Shown: one piece after another, positions 46,244 to 54,683 of the stretch | How the letters are laid out: each line of letters begins with the position of its first letter | How positions within the stretch are numbered: the stretch's first letter is position 1 | From: Nocardioides oceani | GTDB lineage: Bacteria > Actinomycetota > Actinomycetes > Propionibacteriales > Nocardioidaceae | Reading direction: 5' to 3' | DNA: 64,000 nt | Assembly (NCBI RefSeq): GCF_030412965.1 | Contig: NZ_JAUHJQ010000002.1 | Span: forward strand, 310,001-374,000 | The notes under the pieces: model-generated | Told to the model about the DNA's origin: nothing | The model's input: only the letters and a program-made list of their open reading frames with translations | Databases searched by the model: none | Translations under genes and position numbers: made by a program

Positions 46244-47383
46244 TCACGCCTCGTACAGGCTGCCGGCGACGCGCAGCCCCGCGTCGTCGACGGTGACCGC
46301 GGTGGGCTCGCAGGTGCCGGCGTCGTCGCAGACCTCGACGGCTTCCTCGCTGACCACGACCAGGTGGCCGTCGGTGGTCCAGCCGGACCCGGAGGCGCCG
46401 TCCAGGGCGACCTCGCTGCGCCGACCGGTCTCGAGGTCCACGAGCACGCCGTCCTCGGTGAACCGGCAGCGGTCATCGTCCTGGCACATCCGGTAGCCGT
46501 GCAGCAGGGCCGTGCTGCCGTCGGGGGACAGGCTGGCCAGCTGGTCGGGAGCGGTGGTCACGAGCGGATCCGCGCTGCCGACGACGTCCACGACGGCCTC
46601 GGCCTCCGTTCCCCGCGGTCCGTCGAAGACGTCGATGACCTCGCGGCCGCCGCGGACCGCGGGCATCGTGCTGCCGGGGAGCGTGCTGGTGCTGACCTCG
46701 CCCGAGCGCCAGTCGACCGCGAGGGTCGCCTCGTCGAGCCCGACGTACACGGTGTCCCCGTCGAGGGCGACGGGCGGGGACACCCAGCCGGCCCAGGTGA
46801 AGGCGCCCTCGACCGGGACGGAGCGCACCTCCTCGCCGCTGCGCACGTCGCGGAGCACCACCTCCCAGCTGCGCGCGTCCCCGCCGGAGCGGGTGTAGGC
46901 GATCAGGGGCAGGGACGGGTCGGTGCTGGCGACCCGGTCGCCGAGGTCGAGGTCGAACGTCGTGGGCTCGCCGTCGCCGTCGACGAGCTCGTAGTGGTGG
47001 TCGTCCTGCCCGGCCGAGGACGTGGCGCCGGTCCGCACGAGCACGCCGGCGGAGGTGTAGTACAGCGACGTCACCACCCCCTCGACCTCCACGCTCGAGC
47101 CGTCGTCGAGGTGGACGGTCGACCCCGAGCCGACCGCCCAGGTGATCCCCGGCTGCGCGGCCACCGGCAGGTCGACGACTCGGTCGGCCGGGTCGTCGCC
47201 GCCGGTCGCCACCAGGGCGGTGCCACCGACGAGGGCCAGGATGGCGAGCGCGGCGGCGCCCGACGCGGCGCGGCCGCGACGCCGGAGCCGACGACCGCCT
47301 GCGAGCACGGCGGCGGCGTCGGCGGGCGGCACGCGGAGCTCGTCGGCCTCGGCGCGGAGGAGGGCGGAGAGACGGTCAGTCAC
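46244..47383 (-). CDS. Membrane-anchored beta-propeller-like protein, partner of the ECF sigma factor
   Basis: A 379-residue protein without recognised enzymatic motifs. A short cytoplasmic N-terminus (MTDRLSALLRAEADELRVPPADAAAVLAGG-type helix) precedes one membrane helix (AASGAAALAILALVGGTALVA) and an extracellular beta-rich domain with repeated blade-like strands (WTTDGHLVVVS, LASLSPDGSTALLHG) and four cysteines near the C-terminus. GTG 47383 overlaps the sigma-factor stop by 8 bp, the usual place for an anti-sigma or signal receptor, but no ZAS zinc motif is visible. Confidence 0.7.
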   Translation of the reverse strand: MTDRLSALLRAEADELRVPPADAAAVLAGGRRLRRRGRAASGAAALAILALVGGTALVATGGDDPADRVVDLPVAAQPGITWAVGSGSTVHLDDGSSVEVEGVVTSLYYTSAGVLVRTGATSSAGQDDHHYELVDGDGEPTTFDLDLGDRVASTDPSLPLIAYTRSGGDARSWEVVLRDVRSGEEVRSVPVEGAFTWAGWVSPPVALDGDTVYVGLDEATLAVDWRSGEVSTSTLPGSTMPAVRGGREVIDVFDGPRGTEAEAVVDVVGSADPLVTTAPDQLASLSPDGSTALLHGYRMCQDDDRCRFTEDGVLVDLETGRRSEVALDGASGSGWTTDGHLVVVSEEAVEVCDDAGTCEPTAVTVDDAGLRVAGSLYEA

Positions 47384-47897
47384 GGTGGGCTCCTGAGGTG
47401 TGCGGGACGACGGCGTCGCCGAGCAGCACGCGCAGCCGGGCGAGGGCGTCGGAGGTCTGGCTCTTGACGGTCCCCTCGCTGCACCCGAGCGCAGCGGCGA
47501 CCTGGGCGACCGAGAGGTCGTCGTAGTAGCGGAGCACCACGACCGCGCGCTGGCGCGGGGCGAGGCGGGCGAGGGCGGCCACGAGCGTCGGGCGGTCCGC
47601 GGGGTCGGCGGCGGGTGCGACGTGCTCGGGCAGCTCGCCGGTCGGGCGCTCGTTGCGCCAGCCGCGCTTGCGGAACCACGAGCCGGCGGTGTTCACCAGG
47701 ACGGTCCGGGCGTACGCCGGGGCCGCCTCGACCGTGCGCACCCGCGACCACGAGGCGTAGGTCTTGGCGAGGGCCGTCTGCACGAGGTCCTCGGCCTCGG
47801 CGCGGTCGCCGAGGAGGAGGTACGCCGTGCGGTACAGCGAGGGCCACGTCGCGTGGACGAGCTCGCCGAACTCGGCGTCGGAGGGTGGTCGTGGCAC
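47376..47897 (-). CDS. SigE-family ECF RNA polymerase sigma factor
   Basis: A 173-residue group 4 sigma factor of the actinobacterial SigE (TIGR02983) type. Region 2 has FGELVHATWPSLYRTAYLLLGDRAEAEDLVQTALAKTYASW; region 4 has [48 protein letters not shown] 47897 has AGGAG 6 nt upstream and gives the family length; the frame extends upstream to 48011 without support. It is coupled to the membrane protein downstream. The upstream region carries direct repeats and strong hairpins. Confidence 0.9.
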   Translation of the reverse strand: MPRPPSDAEFGELVHATWPSLYRTAYLLLGDRAEAEDLVQTALAKTYASWSRVRTVEAAPAYARTVLVNTAGSWFRKRGWRNERPTGELPEHVAPAADPADRPTLVAALARLAPRQRAVVVLRYYDDLSVAQVAAALGCSEGTVKSQTSDALARLRVLLGDAVVPHTSGAHRD

Positions 47898-47987
47898 GGG
47901 CGGCTCCTGTCGGGAGGTGTCTACCCGAACAGATGCCGCGGCGACCAGGATCGGTTGGGCCGCCCGGCGGCGTACGTCCCAGCCGTC

Positions 47988-48072
47988 GCACTTCTCAGGG
48001 AAGTCCTGCACTTCTCAGGGGGGATCTCCCCTGAAAGGTGCAGGAGTCCCCGGTTGACCGGGGACTCCTGCA
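47988..48072 (-). repeat. Direct repeats and overlapping hairpins between wrbA and the sigma-factor gene
   Basis: Two 13-bp direct repeats GCACTTCTCAGGG (47988-48000 and 48008-48020), 20 bp apart. The second belongs to an imperfect 16-bp stem (48006-48043). A perfect 15-bp stem with 4-nt loop (48039-48053 / 48058-48072) overlaps that stem by 5 bases. The outer hairpin is a good wrbA terminator on the minus strand; the direct repeats lie about 90-120 bp upstream of the sigma gene. No gene is seen in 47898-48098. Confidence 0.7.
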
Positions 48073-48098
48073 GCGGTGGAGCGAGGTGGAGCGAAGGC

Positions 48099-48698
48099 TC
48101 AGCCGGCCAGCTTCTCGGCCACGGTGAGGGCGCGGACGACCAGGTGGTCGAGGGCGGCGAGGTCGTGCTCGTCGAGCTCGGTGGACTGGCCGGTGACCTT
48201 GCCGACGCCGTACGGGTTGCCGTCGTTGAACTTCAGCTGGTCGGTGTAGCCCGGCGGGACGATGATGCCGCCGAAGTGGGCGAAGGTGGTGTGCATCGCC
48301 AGCAGCGTGGACTCCTGGCCGCCGTGGCGGGTCTGGGAGGACGTGAAGGCGGTGTAGACCTTGTCGGCCAGCTTGCCCTGTGCCCACAGCGGGCCGAGGG
48401 TGTCGATGAAGGACTGCAGCTGGCTGGTCACGTGGCCGTAGCGGGTCGGCGAGCCGAACACCACGGCGTCGGCCCAGTCGAGGTCCTCGGGCGTGGCGAC
48501 CGGCTGGCCCTCGACCTCGCGCCGGTGGGCGGCCCACGCCTCCTGGCCCTCGACGACCTCGGTCGGCGCGGTCTCGGCGACGTGGCGCAGGCGCACCTCG
48601 GCGCCCTGCTTCTCGGCGGCCTCGGCGATGCGCTGCGCCATGCGGTGGGTCGTGCCGTAGGAGGAGTAGTAGACGATCGTGAGCTTGGTGCTCGGCAT
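48099..48698 (-). CDS. wrbA: NAD(P)H:quinone oxidoreductase WrbA
   Basis: A 199-residue FMN-dependent flavodoxin-like quinone reductase (two-electron reduction, oxidative-stress protection). FMN-binding segments are VYYSSYGTTHRMAQRIAEAA, FGSPTRYGHVTSQLQSFIDTLGPLW and the signature FTSSQTRHGGQESTLL, with HFGGIIVPPGY later. ATG 48698 gives the family length; the frame continues upstream but without similarity. A GTTGA-CCTT-TCAAC dyad (48731-48744) upstream may be an operator. Confidence 0.93.
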   Translation of the reverse strand: MPSTKLTIVYYSSYGTTHRMAQRIAEAAEKQGAEVRLRHVAETAPTEVVEGQEAWAAHRREVEGQPVATPEDLDWADAVVFGSPTRYGHVTSQLQSFIDTLGPLWAQGKLADKVYTAFTSSQTRHGGQESTLLAMHTTFAHFGGIIVPPGYTDQLKFNDGNPYGVGKVTGQSTELDEHDLAALDHLVVRALTVAEKLAG

Positions 48699-48730
48699 GC
48701 GGGGGCTCCGTCCGGGTCGGGAGTCGTCTC

Positions 48731-48744
48731 GTTGACCTTTCAAC
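48731..48744 (-). promoter_or_regulatory. Inverted repeat in the wrbA/gatC divergent region
   Basis: GTTGA (48731-48735) and TCAAC (48740-48744) around 4 bp, 33 bp upstream of wrbA. MarR- or HxlR-type redox regulators use comparable sites; the assignment is inference. Confidence 0.4.
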
Positions 48745-48787
48745 ATTCCGGTGCCCGACCGGCGACGAGGCAAACCGGCCGGGATCC

Positions 48788-48793
48788 TAAGAT
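48788..48793 (+). promoter_or_regulatory. -10 box for gatCAB (probably leaderless)
   Basis: TAAGAT 6 nt before the gatC ATG at 48800, placing the transcript start at or next to the start codon. There is no Shine-Dalgarno sequence in between. Confidence 0.5.
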
Positions 48794-48799
48794 CGACCC

Positions 48800-49099
48800 A
48801 TGCCTGAGATAACGCGTGACGAGGTCGCGCACCTGGCGAACCTCGCCCGGATCGACCTGGACGCCGCCGAGCTCGACCACCTCGCGCCGCAGCTGTCGGT
48901 GATCCTGGAGTCGGTCGCCTCGATCACCGGCGTCGCCGGCGACGACGTCCCGCCGACGTCGCACCCGCTGCCGCTGACCAACGTGTTCCGCGAGGACGTC
49001 GTGACCCCGTCCCTGACCCCCGAGGAGGCGCTCGCGATGGCGCCCGCCGTCGAGCAGCAGCGCTTCGCCGTGCCGCGGATCCTGGGGGACGAGCAGTGA
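48800..49099 (+). CDS. gatC: Asp/Glu-tRNA amidotransferase subunit C
   Basis: A 99-residue subunit of GatCAB, the transamidosome that converts misacylated Glu-tRNA-Gln and Asp-tRNA-Asn. [22 protein letters not shown] is the diagnostic start and [20 protein letters not shown] the wrap-around tail. It is first in gatC-gatA-gatB with 4-bp overlaps. Confidence 0.95.
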   Translation: MPEITRDEVAHLANLARIDLDAAELDHLAPQLSVILESVASITGVAGDDVPPTSHPLPLTNVFREDVVTPSLTPEEALAMAPAVEQQRFAVPRILGDEQ

Positions 49100-50646
49100 G
49101 CGCCGCGACGCCGGGTCCCGAGACCCGCACCGCCGCCGCGCTGGCCGACGCCCTGGCGGCCGGCGAGACCACCTCGGTCGCGCTGATCCAGGCCCACCTC
49201 GACCGCATCGCCGAGGTCGACGGGGCGGTCCACGCCTTCCTCCACGTCGACGCCGAGTCCGCGCTGGCCCAGGCCGCCGAGTCCGACGCGCGCCGCGCGG
49301 CCGGTGCGCCGGCCTCGCGCCTGGACGGCGTGCCGATCGCGGTCAAGGACGTGCTCACGACCGTCGGCATGCCGACGACGTGCGGCTCGAAGATCCTCGA
49401 GGGCTGGCTGCCGCCGTACGACGCCACGGTCGTCAAGCGGCTCAAGGACGCGGGCCTGCCGATCCTCGGCAAGACCAACATGGACGAGTTCGCGATGGGC
49501 AGCTCGACCGAGCACTCGGCGTACGGGCCCACCCGCAACCCCTGGGACCTCGACCGGATCCCGGGCGGCTCCGGCGGCGGTTCCGCGGCGGCCGTGGCGG
49601 CCTTCGAGGCCCCGCTCGCCCTCGGCACCGACACCGGCGGCTCGATCCGCCAGCCCGGCGCGGTCACCGGCACCGTCGGGGTCAAGCCGACGTACGGCGG
49701 CGTCTCCCGCTACGGCCTGGTCGCCATGGCCAACTCGCTGGACCAGGTGGGCCCGGTGACCCGCACCGTCCTGGACTCCGCGCTGCTCCACGAGCTGATC
49801 GGCGGGCACGACCCGTTCGACTCCACGAGCATCGCCCAGCCGCTGCCGGCGCTCGTCGCCGCCGCGGAGCAGGGCGCGACCGGCGACCTCGCCGGCCTGC
49901 GGGTCGGCGTGATCAAGGAGCTGCAGGGCGAGGGCTACCAGGCTGGCGTCCAGGCCCGGTTCACCGAGGCCGTCCAGCTGCTGGTCGAGGCCGGTGCCGA
50001 GGTCGTCGAGGTGTCCTGCCCGAGCTTCGTGCACGCGCTCGCGACCTACTACCTCGTGATGCCGTGCGAGGCGTCGAGCAACCTGGCGAAGTTCGACGCC
50101 ATGCGCTACGGCCTGCGCGTCCTCCCTGAGGGCATCGACAACCCGAGCGCCGAGGAGGTCATGCGGGCGACCCGCGACGCCGGCTTCGGCGACGAGGTCA
50201 AGCGCCGGATCATCCTGGGCACCTACGCCCTCTCGAGCGGCTACTACGACGCCTACTACGGGCAGGCGCAGAAGGTCCGCACGCTGATCAGCCGCGACTT
50301 CGCGACCGCCTTCGAGCAGGCCGACGTGCTGGTCTCGCCGACGGCGCCGACCACCGCGTTCAAGCTCGGTGAGAAGCTCGACGACCCGGTGGCGATGTAC
50401 CTCAACGACCTCGCCACCATCCCGGCCAACCTCGCCGGCGTGCCGGGCATCTCGCTGCCCAGTGGCCTCGCCGACGAGGACGGCCTCCCCGCGGGCTTCC
50501 AGGTGCTCGCACCGGCGCTGGCCGACGACCGGCTCTACCGCGTCGGGGCCGCCCTCGAGGCAGCCCTCCACGCGCGCTGGGGCGGCCCGCTGCTGGCCCA
50601 GGCCCGCGGTCTCGACAAGCTCGACCAGCGAGAGGACGACCGATGA
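49096..50646 (+). CDS. gatA: Asp/Glu-tRNA amidotransferase subunit A
   Basis: A 516-residue amidase that liberates ammonia from glutamine for GatB. The Ser-cisSer-Lys triad is Lys84 (IAVKDVL), Ser159 (PGGSGGGS) and Ser183 ([10 protein letters not shown]), with the amidase spacing intact. GTG 49096 overlaps the gatC stop. Confidence 0.97.
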   Translation: MSAATPGPETRTAAALADALAAGETTSVALIQAHLDRIAEVDGAVHAFLHVDAESALAQAAESDARRAAGAPASRLDGVPIAVKDVLTTVGMPTTCGSKILEGWLPPYDATVVKRLKDAGLPILGKTNMDEFAMGSSTEHSAYGPTRNPWDLDRIPGGSGGGSAAAVAAFEAPLALGTDTGGSIRQPGAVTGTVGVKPTYGGVSRYGLVAMANSLDQVGPVTRTVLDSALLHELIGGHDPFDSTSIAQPLPALVAAAEQGATGDLAGLRVGVIKELQGEGYQAGVQARFTEAVQLLVEAGAEVVEVSCPSFVHALATYYLVMPCEASSNLAKFDAMRYGLRVLPEGIDNPSAEEVMRATRDAGFGDEVKRRIILGTYALSSGYYDAYYGQAQKVRTLISRDFATAFEQADVLVSPTAPTTAFKLGEKLDDPVAMYLNDLATIPANLAGVPGISLPSGLADEDGLPAGFQVLAPALADDRLYRVGAALEAALHARWGGPLLAQARGLDKLDQREDDR

Positions 50647-52151
50647 CCACCACGAGCACCCGCGAGGCGCTGCTGCCCTGGGACGACGTGCTGGCGGCGT
50701 ACGACCCCGCCCTCGGCCTGGAGGTCCACGTCGAGCTGAACACGGCCTCGAAGATGTTCTGCGGCTGCCCGACGGAGTTCGGCGCCGAGCCGAACACCCA
50801 GGTCTGCCCGACCTGCCTGGGGCTGCCAGGCGCGATGCCGGTCGTCAACGGCAAGGCCGTGGAGTCGGCGATCCGGATCGGGCTGGCGCTCAACTGCGAG
50901 ATCGCGGAGTGGTGCCGGTTCGCGCGGAAGAACTACTTCTACCCGGACATGCCGAAGAACTTCCAGACCTCGCAGTACGACGAGCCGATCGCGTTCGAGG
51001 GCTTCATGGACGTCGACGTCAAGGGTGAGACCTTCCGCGTCGAGATCGAGCGCGCGCACATGGAGGAGGACACCGGCAAGTCGCTGCACGTCGGCGGCGC
51101 GACCGGGCGCATCCACGGCGCGGAGTACTCCCTGGTCGACTACAACCGCGCCGGCATCCCCCTCATCGAGATCGTCACCAAGCCTATCCGGGGCGCGGGG
51201 GAGAAGGCGCCGGAGATCGCCAAGGCGTACGTCGCGCAGCTGCGCGAGCTGATCGTCGCCCTCGGCGTCTCCGACGCCCGCATGGACCAGGGCTCGATCC
51301 GCGCCGACGTCAACCTGTCGCTGGCGCCGACGGGCACCGGGGAGCTCGGCACCCGCACCGAGACCAAGAACGTCAACTCGCTGCGGTCGGTCGAGCGCGC
51401 GGTCCGCTACGAGATGCAGCGCCACGGCGCGATCCTCTCCGGCGGCGGCTCGATCCTGCAGGAGACCCGGCACTGGCACGAGGACACCGGGATCACCACC
51501 AGCGGCCGGGAGAAGTCCGACGCCGAGGACTACCGGTACTTCCCCGAGCCCGACCTCGTCCCCGTCGCGCCCTCGCGGGCGTGGGTGGAGGAGCTGCGCG
51601 GGACGCTGCCGGAGAACCCGACCCAGAAGCGGGCCCGGCTGCAGGCCGCGTGGGGCTTCTCGGACCTGGAGATGCGCGACACCGTCGGTGCCGGCGCCCT
51701 CGGGCTGGTCGAGGAGACGATCGCCGCCGGTGCGACGCCGTCGGCCGCCCGCAAGTGGTGGCTCTCCGAGCTGGCCCGCCGTGCCAACGAGGCCGGCACC
51801 GAGCTCGCGGCGCTCGGCGTCTCGCCGCTCGACGTCGCCCGCGTCCAGGCGCTCGTCGACTCCGGCTCGATCAACGACAAGCTGGCCCGCCAGGTCTTCG
51901 ACGGCCTGCTCGCCGGCGAGGGGACGCCCGACGAGGTCGTCGAGAAGCGCGGGCTCGCGATCGTCTCCGACGAGGGCGCGCTCTCGACCGCCGTCGACAA
52001 CGCGATCGCCGCCAACCCCGACGTCGCCGACAAGATCCGCGACGGCAAGGTCGCCGCGGCCGGTGCGCTCATCGGCGCGGTGATGAAGGAGATGCGCGGC
52101 CAGGCCGACGCCGGCCGGGTCCGCGAGCTGATCCTCGAGAAGCTCACGTAG
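50643..52151 (+). CDS. gatB: Asp/Glu-tRNA amidotransferase subunit B
   Basis: A 502-residue kinase/transamidase subunit. [35 protein letters not shown] and [17 protein letters not shown] are signatures; the first two carry the Cys residues of the zinc site. A C-terminal YqeY-like tail domain (about 400-502) follows. ATG 50643 overlaps the gatA stop by 4 bp. Confidence 0.97.
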   Translation: MTTTSTREALLPWDDVLAAYDPALGLEVHVELNTASKMFCGCPTEFGAEPNTQVCPTCLGLPGAMPVVNGKAVESAIRIGLALNCEIAEWCRFARKNYFYPDMPKNFQTSQYDEPIAFEGFMDVDVKGETFRVEIERAHMEEDTGKSLHVGGATGRIHGAEYSLVDYNRAGIPLIEIVTKPIRGAGEKAPEIAKAYVAQLRELIVALGVSDARMDQGSIRADVNLSLAPTGTGELGTRTETKNVNSLRSVERAVRYEMQRHGAILSGGGSILQETRHWHEDTGITTSGREKSDAEDYRYFPEPDLVPVAPSRAWVEELRGTLPENPTQKRARLQAAWGFSDLEMRDTVGAGALGLVEETIAAGATPSAARKWWLSELARRANEAGTELAALGVSPLDVARVQALVDSGSINDKLARQVFDGLLAGEGTPDEVVEKRGLAIVSDEGALSTAVDNAIAANPDVADKIRDGKVAAAGALIGAVMKEMRGQADAGRVRELILEKLT

Positions 52152-52168
52152 GTCGCGGTGGCCGGGAT

Positions 52169-52256
52169 CTTCATCGGCCGGCCGATGAAGCTCCCGGCTG
52201 GCCGATGAAGTTCCAGCGGCCAACCGACAGGTTCAACGGCCGGCCGACGAAACTTC
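52169..52256 (+). repeat. Palindrome followed by a ~20-bp period repeat array downstream of gatB
   Basis: A perfect 22-bp palindrome (arms 52169-52179 and 52180-52190, each an 11-mer GGCCGATGAAG or its complement) is followed by an exact copy of that 11-mer at 52200-52210 and degenerate copies around 52222 and 52242. The CCGA core recurs at 52182, 52202, 52224 and 52244, i.e. every two helical turns. The palindrome could end gatB transcripts; the array is not explained by a gene. The rest of 52152-52367 holds a TACCCT -10-like box (52309-52314). Confidence 0.7.
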
Positions 52257-52367
52257 CTCGTCGAGCGCCGACCGGCGTGTGACGCGTGGGACGGATGTGA
52301 CGACGCCGTACCCTGGGCTCTCACGGTCATTGGGGGACCGTGCCGTTCTGCTGCCGTCAGGAGAGTC

Positions 52368-53777
52368 GTGTCCGTCGTCCGCCGCACCGGGGGCCTGCTC
52401 GCGCTGAGCACGGTCCTCGCCCTGGTCATCACGCTGGTCCTCACGCTGACCGCCACCCTCCTCGGGCCGGTGCCGCTCGGTACGCCGGCGCAGGCCGCGC
52501 CCGCCGCGGCGCCCGCCGCCGCGCGCCAGGCGGCACCCGCGCCGGCGCTCTCGAGCCTGGCGGCGCCCGGCCGCAGGGGAGGGAAGGGCAAGCCGTGGAA
52601 GCCGCGGGCGGGGGTCGTCTTCAACAACCCGCTCGGTGACCGCGGGCAGCGTCGCCGGATCGTGCGCCAGGTGATCAAGGCGATCGACCACACGCCGGGG
52701 CGCGGGGAGATCCGGATCGCGAGCTGGAACGTCCGCAACGCCGGCATCACCCGCGCGCTCGCCTCGGCCCACCGCCGTGGCGTCACCGTCCGGCTGATCA
52801 TGTCGCGCGGCAACCTCGGCACCCGCGAGGACCCCAACCCGGGCGTGCGCCGCCTCGTGCGCGAGCTGTCGGTCAACGGCAACAAGCTGCGCCGCCCGGT
52901 CCGCCGCAGCCACGTGAAGTCCTGCGTGAGCTCCTGCCGCGGCACGACGGGCATCTCGCACTCGAAGTTCTTCCTCTTCAGCCGTGCCGGCGCCTCGCGC
53001 TGGGTGGTGATGAACGGGTCGTTCAACGCCACCGACCTGGCCTCGAGCAACCAGTGGAACGACGTGTACGTCGTCCGCGGCAAGCCCAAGGTGTACGGCG
53101 CCTTCCGCCGCACCTTCACCGAGATGTGGCGCGACAAGCCGGTGCGCAAGGCCTACAGCCGCACGCGGGTCGGCCCCGTGACGGCGTTCTTCTACCCCTA
53201 CGCCGGGCCGCGCGCCAAGCGCCTCGACCCGGCGCTGAGCGAGCTCAAGGCGGTGCGCTGCCGCGGTGCGCGCAACACCTCCAGCGGCCGCACCAAGGTC
53301 CGCATCGCGATGACCAGCTGGTTCGGCGAGCGGGGCACGCGCCTGGCCTGGCGGGTGCGCCGGATGCAGAACAACGGCTGCGACGTGAAGGTCGTCTACG
53401 CCGTGATGGGCAACGAGGTGCTGCGGATTCTGCGCCGCGAGGGCCGCCGGCCCGTCCGGCTCCAGCAGGTGGTCCAGGACTTCGACGGCGACGGCGTCTA
53501 CGACCGCTACCTCCACATGAAGGTGCTGACCATCAAGGGCCGCTACCGTGACAGCCGCCGGGCGACCGTCGTGGTCAACGGCTCGGCGAACTGGTCGCCC
53601 GCGGTCCTCAACAGCGACGAGGCGGTGCTGCGGATCCGCCGCGCCCCGGTGCTCCGCGACTACAACCGGTGGATCGAGAAGCTCTACCGCAACCCGCCCG
53701 ACCCCGGCCTGATCGGGCCGCTGCTCGGTCGCCGGCTCGGCGTGCTCGACCCCTACGCCGAGATCGAGGTCGACTGA
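52368..53777 (+). CDS. Secreted phospholipase-D-like protein (first paralogue)
   Basis: A 469-residue exported protein with a signal peptide (residues 1-44), an Ala/Pro linker and two PLD-like halves. Half-motifs are His198-x-Lys200 with NGSFNAT and His383-x-Lys385 with NGSANWS. The Asp of the classical HxK(x)4D is replaced by Ser and Lys. Conserved cysteines (CVSSC; C-R-G-A) may form disulfides. The substrate (phospholipid or nucleic acid) is unknown. GTG 52368 has AGGAGAG upstream. A 7-bp hairpin (52322-52342) lies in its leader. A paralogue lies at 54684. Confidence 0.8.
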   Translation: MSVVRRTGGLLALSTVLALVITLVLTLTATLLGPVPLGTPAQAAPAAAPAAARQAAPAPALSSLAAPGRRGGKGKPWKPRAGVVFNNPLGDRGQRRRIVRQVIKAIDHTPGRGEIRIASWNVRNAGITRALASAHRRGVTVRLIMSRGNLGTREDPNPGVRRLVRELSVNGNKLRRPVRRSHVKSCVSSCRGTTGISHSKFFLFSRAGASRWVVMNGSFNATDLASSNQWNDVYVVRGKPKVYGAFRRTFTEMWRDKPVRKAYSRTRVGPVTAFFYPYAGPRAKRLDPALSELKAVRCRGARNTSSGRTKVRIAMTSWFGERGTRLAWRVRRMQNNGCDVKVVYAVMGNEVLRILRREGRRPVRLQQVVQDFDGDGVYDRYLHMKVLTIKGRYRDSRRATVVVNGSANWSPAVLNSDEAVLRIRRAPVLRDYNRWIEKLYRNPPDPGLIGPLLGRRLGVLDPYAEIEVD

Positions 53778-53781
53778 CGGG

Positions 53782-53800
53782 GGTACGCCGGCGGCGTACC
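53782..53800 (+). terminator. Hairpin between the PLD-like and RTX genes
   Basis: Perfect 8-bp stem GGTACGCC / GGCGTACC with GGC loop, 5 bp after the PLD-like stop. It overlaps a TACCGT -10-like box (53797-53802) that lies 6 nt before the next ATG, so it may be an operator instead. Confidence 0.5.
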
Positions 53801-53808
53801 GTGACCGC

Positions 53809-54549
53809 ATGCGCGCCTCTCACCGGGTCCTCACCGCCGCGGCGACCCTCGTCCTCCTGCTGCCGGCCGCGGCGTCGGCCGACACCCTGAGCGGCACGCC
53901 GGGCGACGACCGGATCGTCGGCACGGCGTCCGCGGACGCCGTCAAGGCCAAGGCGGGCGACGACCGCGTGCTCGGCCGGGGCGGCGACGACGTCGTCCTG
54001 CTCAACGCGGGTGACGACACCGGTGACGGTGGCGCGGGGAACGACCGGATCGAGGGCGGCTCGGGCGCGGACACGCTCCGCGGGGCGGCCGGCGCCGACC
54101 GGCTCCTCGGCGGGCCGGACCCCGACAGCCTCCTGGGCGGTGCCGGGGACGACTGGCTGCACGGCAGCGACGGCGACGACGTGGTCTCCGGGGGCGACGG
54201 GAACGACCACCCGCAGGGCGGGCCGGGGGACGACCGGGTCTCCGGCGGGGCCGGCGACGACGAGCTCGACGGGGACAAGGGCGACGACCTCATCGACGCC
54301 GGTGACGGCGACGACCAGGTCACCGGCGACGAGGGCATCGACGTGATCCACCCCGGCGACGGGGCCGACGAGGTCTACGGCGAGGAGGGCGACAACGAGG
54401 TGGTCGCCACCGACGACGGCGTGCGCGACGACATCTTCTGCGCGACGCTCGGCGGGCCGCCGGGACGCATCACCTACGTCGGGCAGCGCGACCCGCTCGA
54501 CGCGCTGCGCAACTGCGTCGTCACGGTCGTCCCCGCGCCCGAGGGCTGA
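53809..54549 (+). CDS. Secreted RTX/hemolysin-type calcium-binding repeat protein
   Basis: A 246-residue exported protein. A signal peptide (1-24, ending ASA) is followed by tandem nonapeptides of the GGxGxD type from about residue 30 to 190 (GAGNDRIEGG, GGAGDDWLHG, GGDGNDHPQG, GGAGDDELDG), which form a calcium-filled beta-roll. A short C-terminal domain with two cysteines follows. There is no enzymatic domain, so it may be a structural or adhesive calcium-dependent surface protein. It sits between two PLD-like paralogues. Confidence 0.85.
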   Translation: MRASHRVLTAAATLVLLLPAAASADTLSGTPGDDRIVGTASADAVKAKAGDDRVLGRGGDDVVLLNAGDDTGDGGAGNDRIEGGSGADTLRGAAGADRLLGGPDPDSLLGGAGDDWLHGSDGDDVVSGGDGNDHPQGGPGDDRVSGGAGDDELDGDKGDDLIDAGDGDDQVTGDEGIDVIHPGDGADEVYGEEGDNEVVATDDGVRDDIFCATLGGPPGRITYVGQRDPLDALRNCVVTVVPAPEG

Positions 54550-54683
54550 CCGGCTGCCAGTGAGCAAGCCCGCCGGCCATCGACGGGCCGAGCCCGCCCC
54601 GGTCCGCGGACGCGCGGGTCGTGCTTGTTACGGTCGTCGGGCAGCTGACCCAACGACCGAGCCGATCCCGGGGTGCCTCGTCG

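Noticed and set aside
47898..48011. Extension of the sigma factor into the hairpin region
   Set aside because: No sigma similarity upstream of GTG 47897, which has AGGAG at the right distance.
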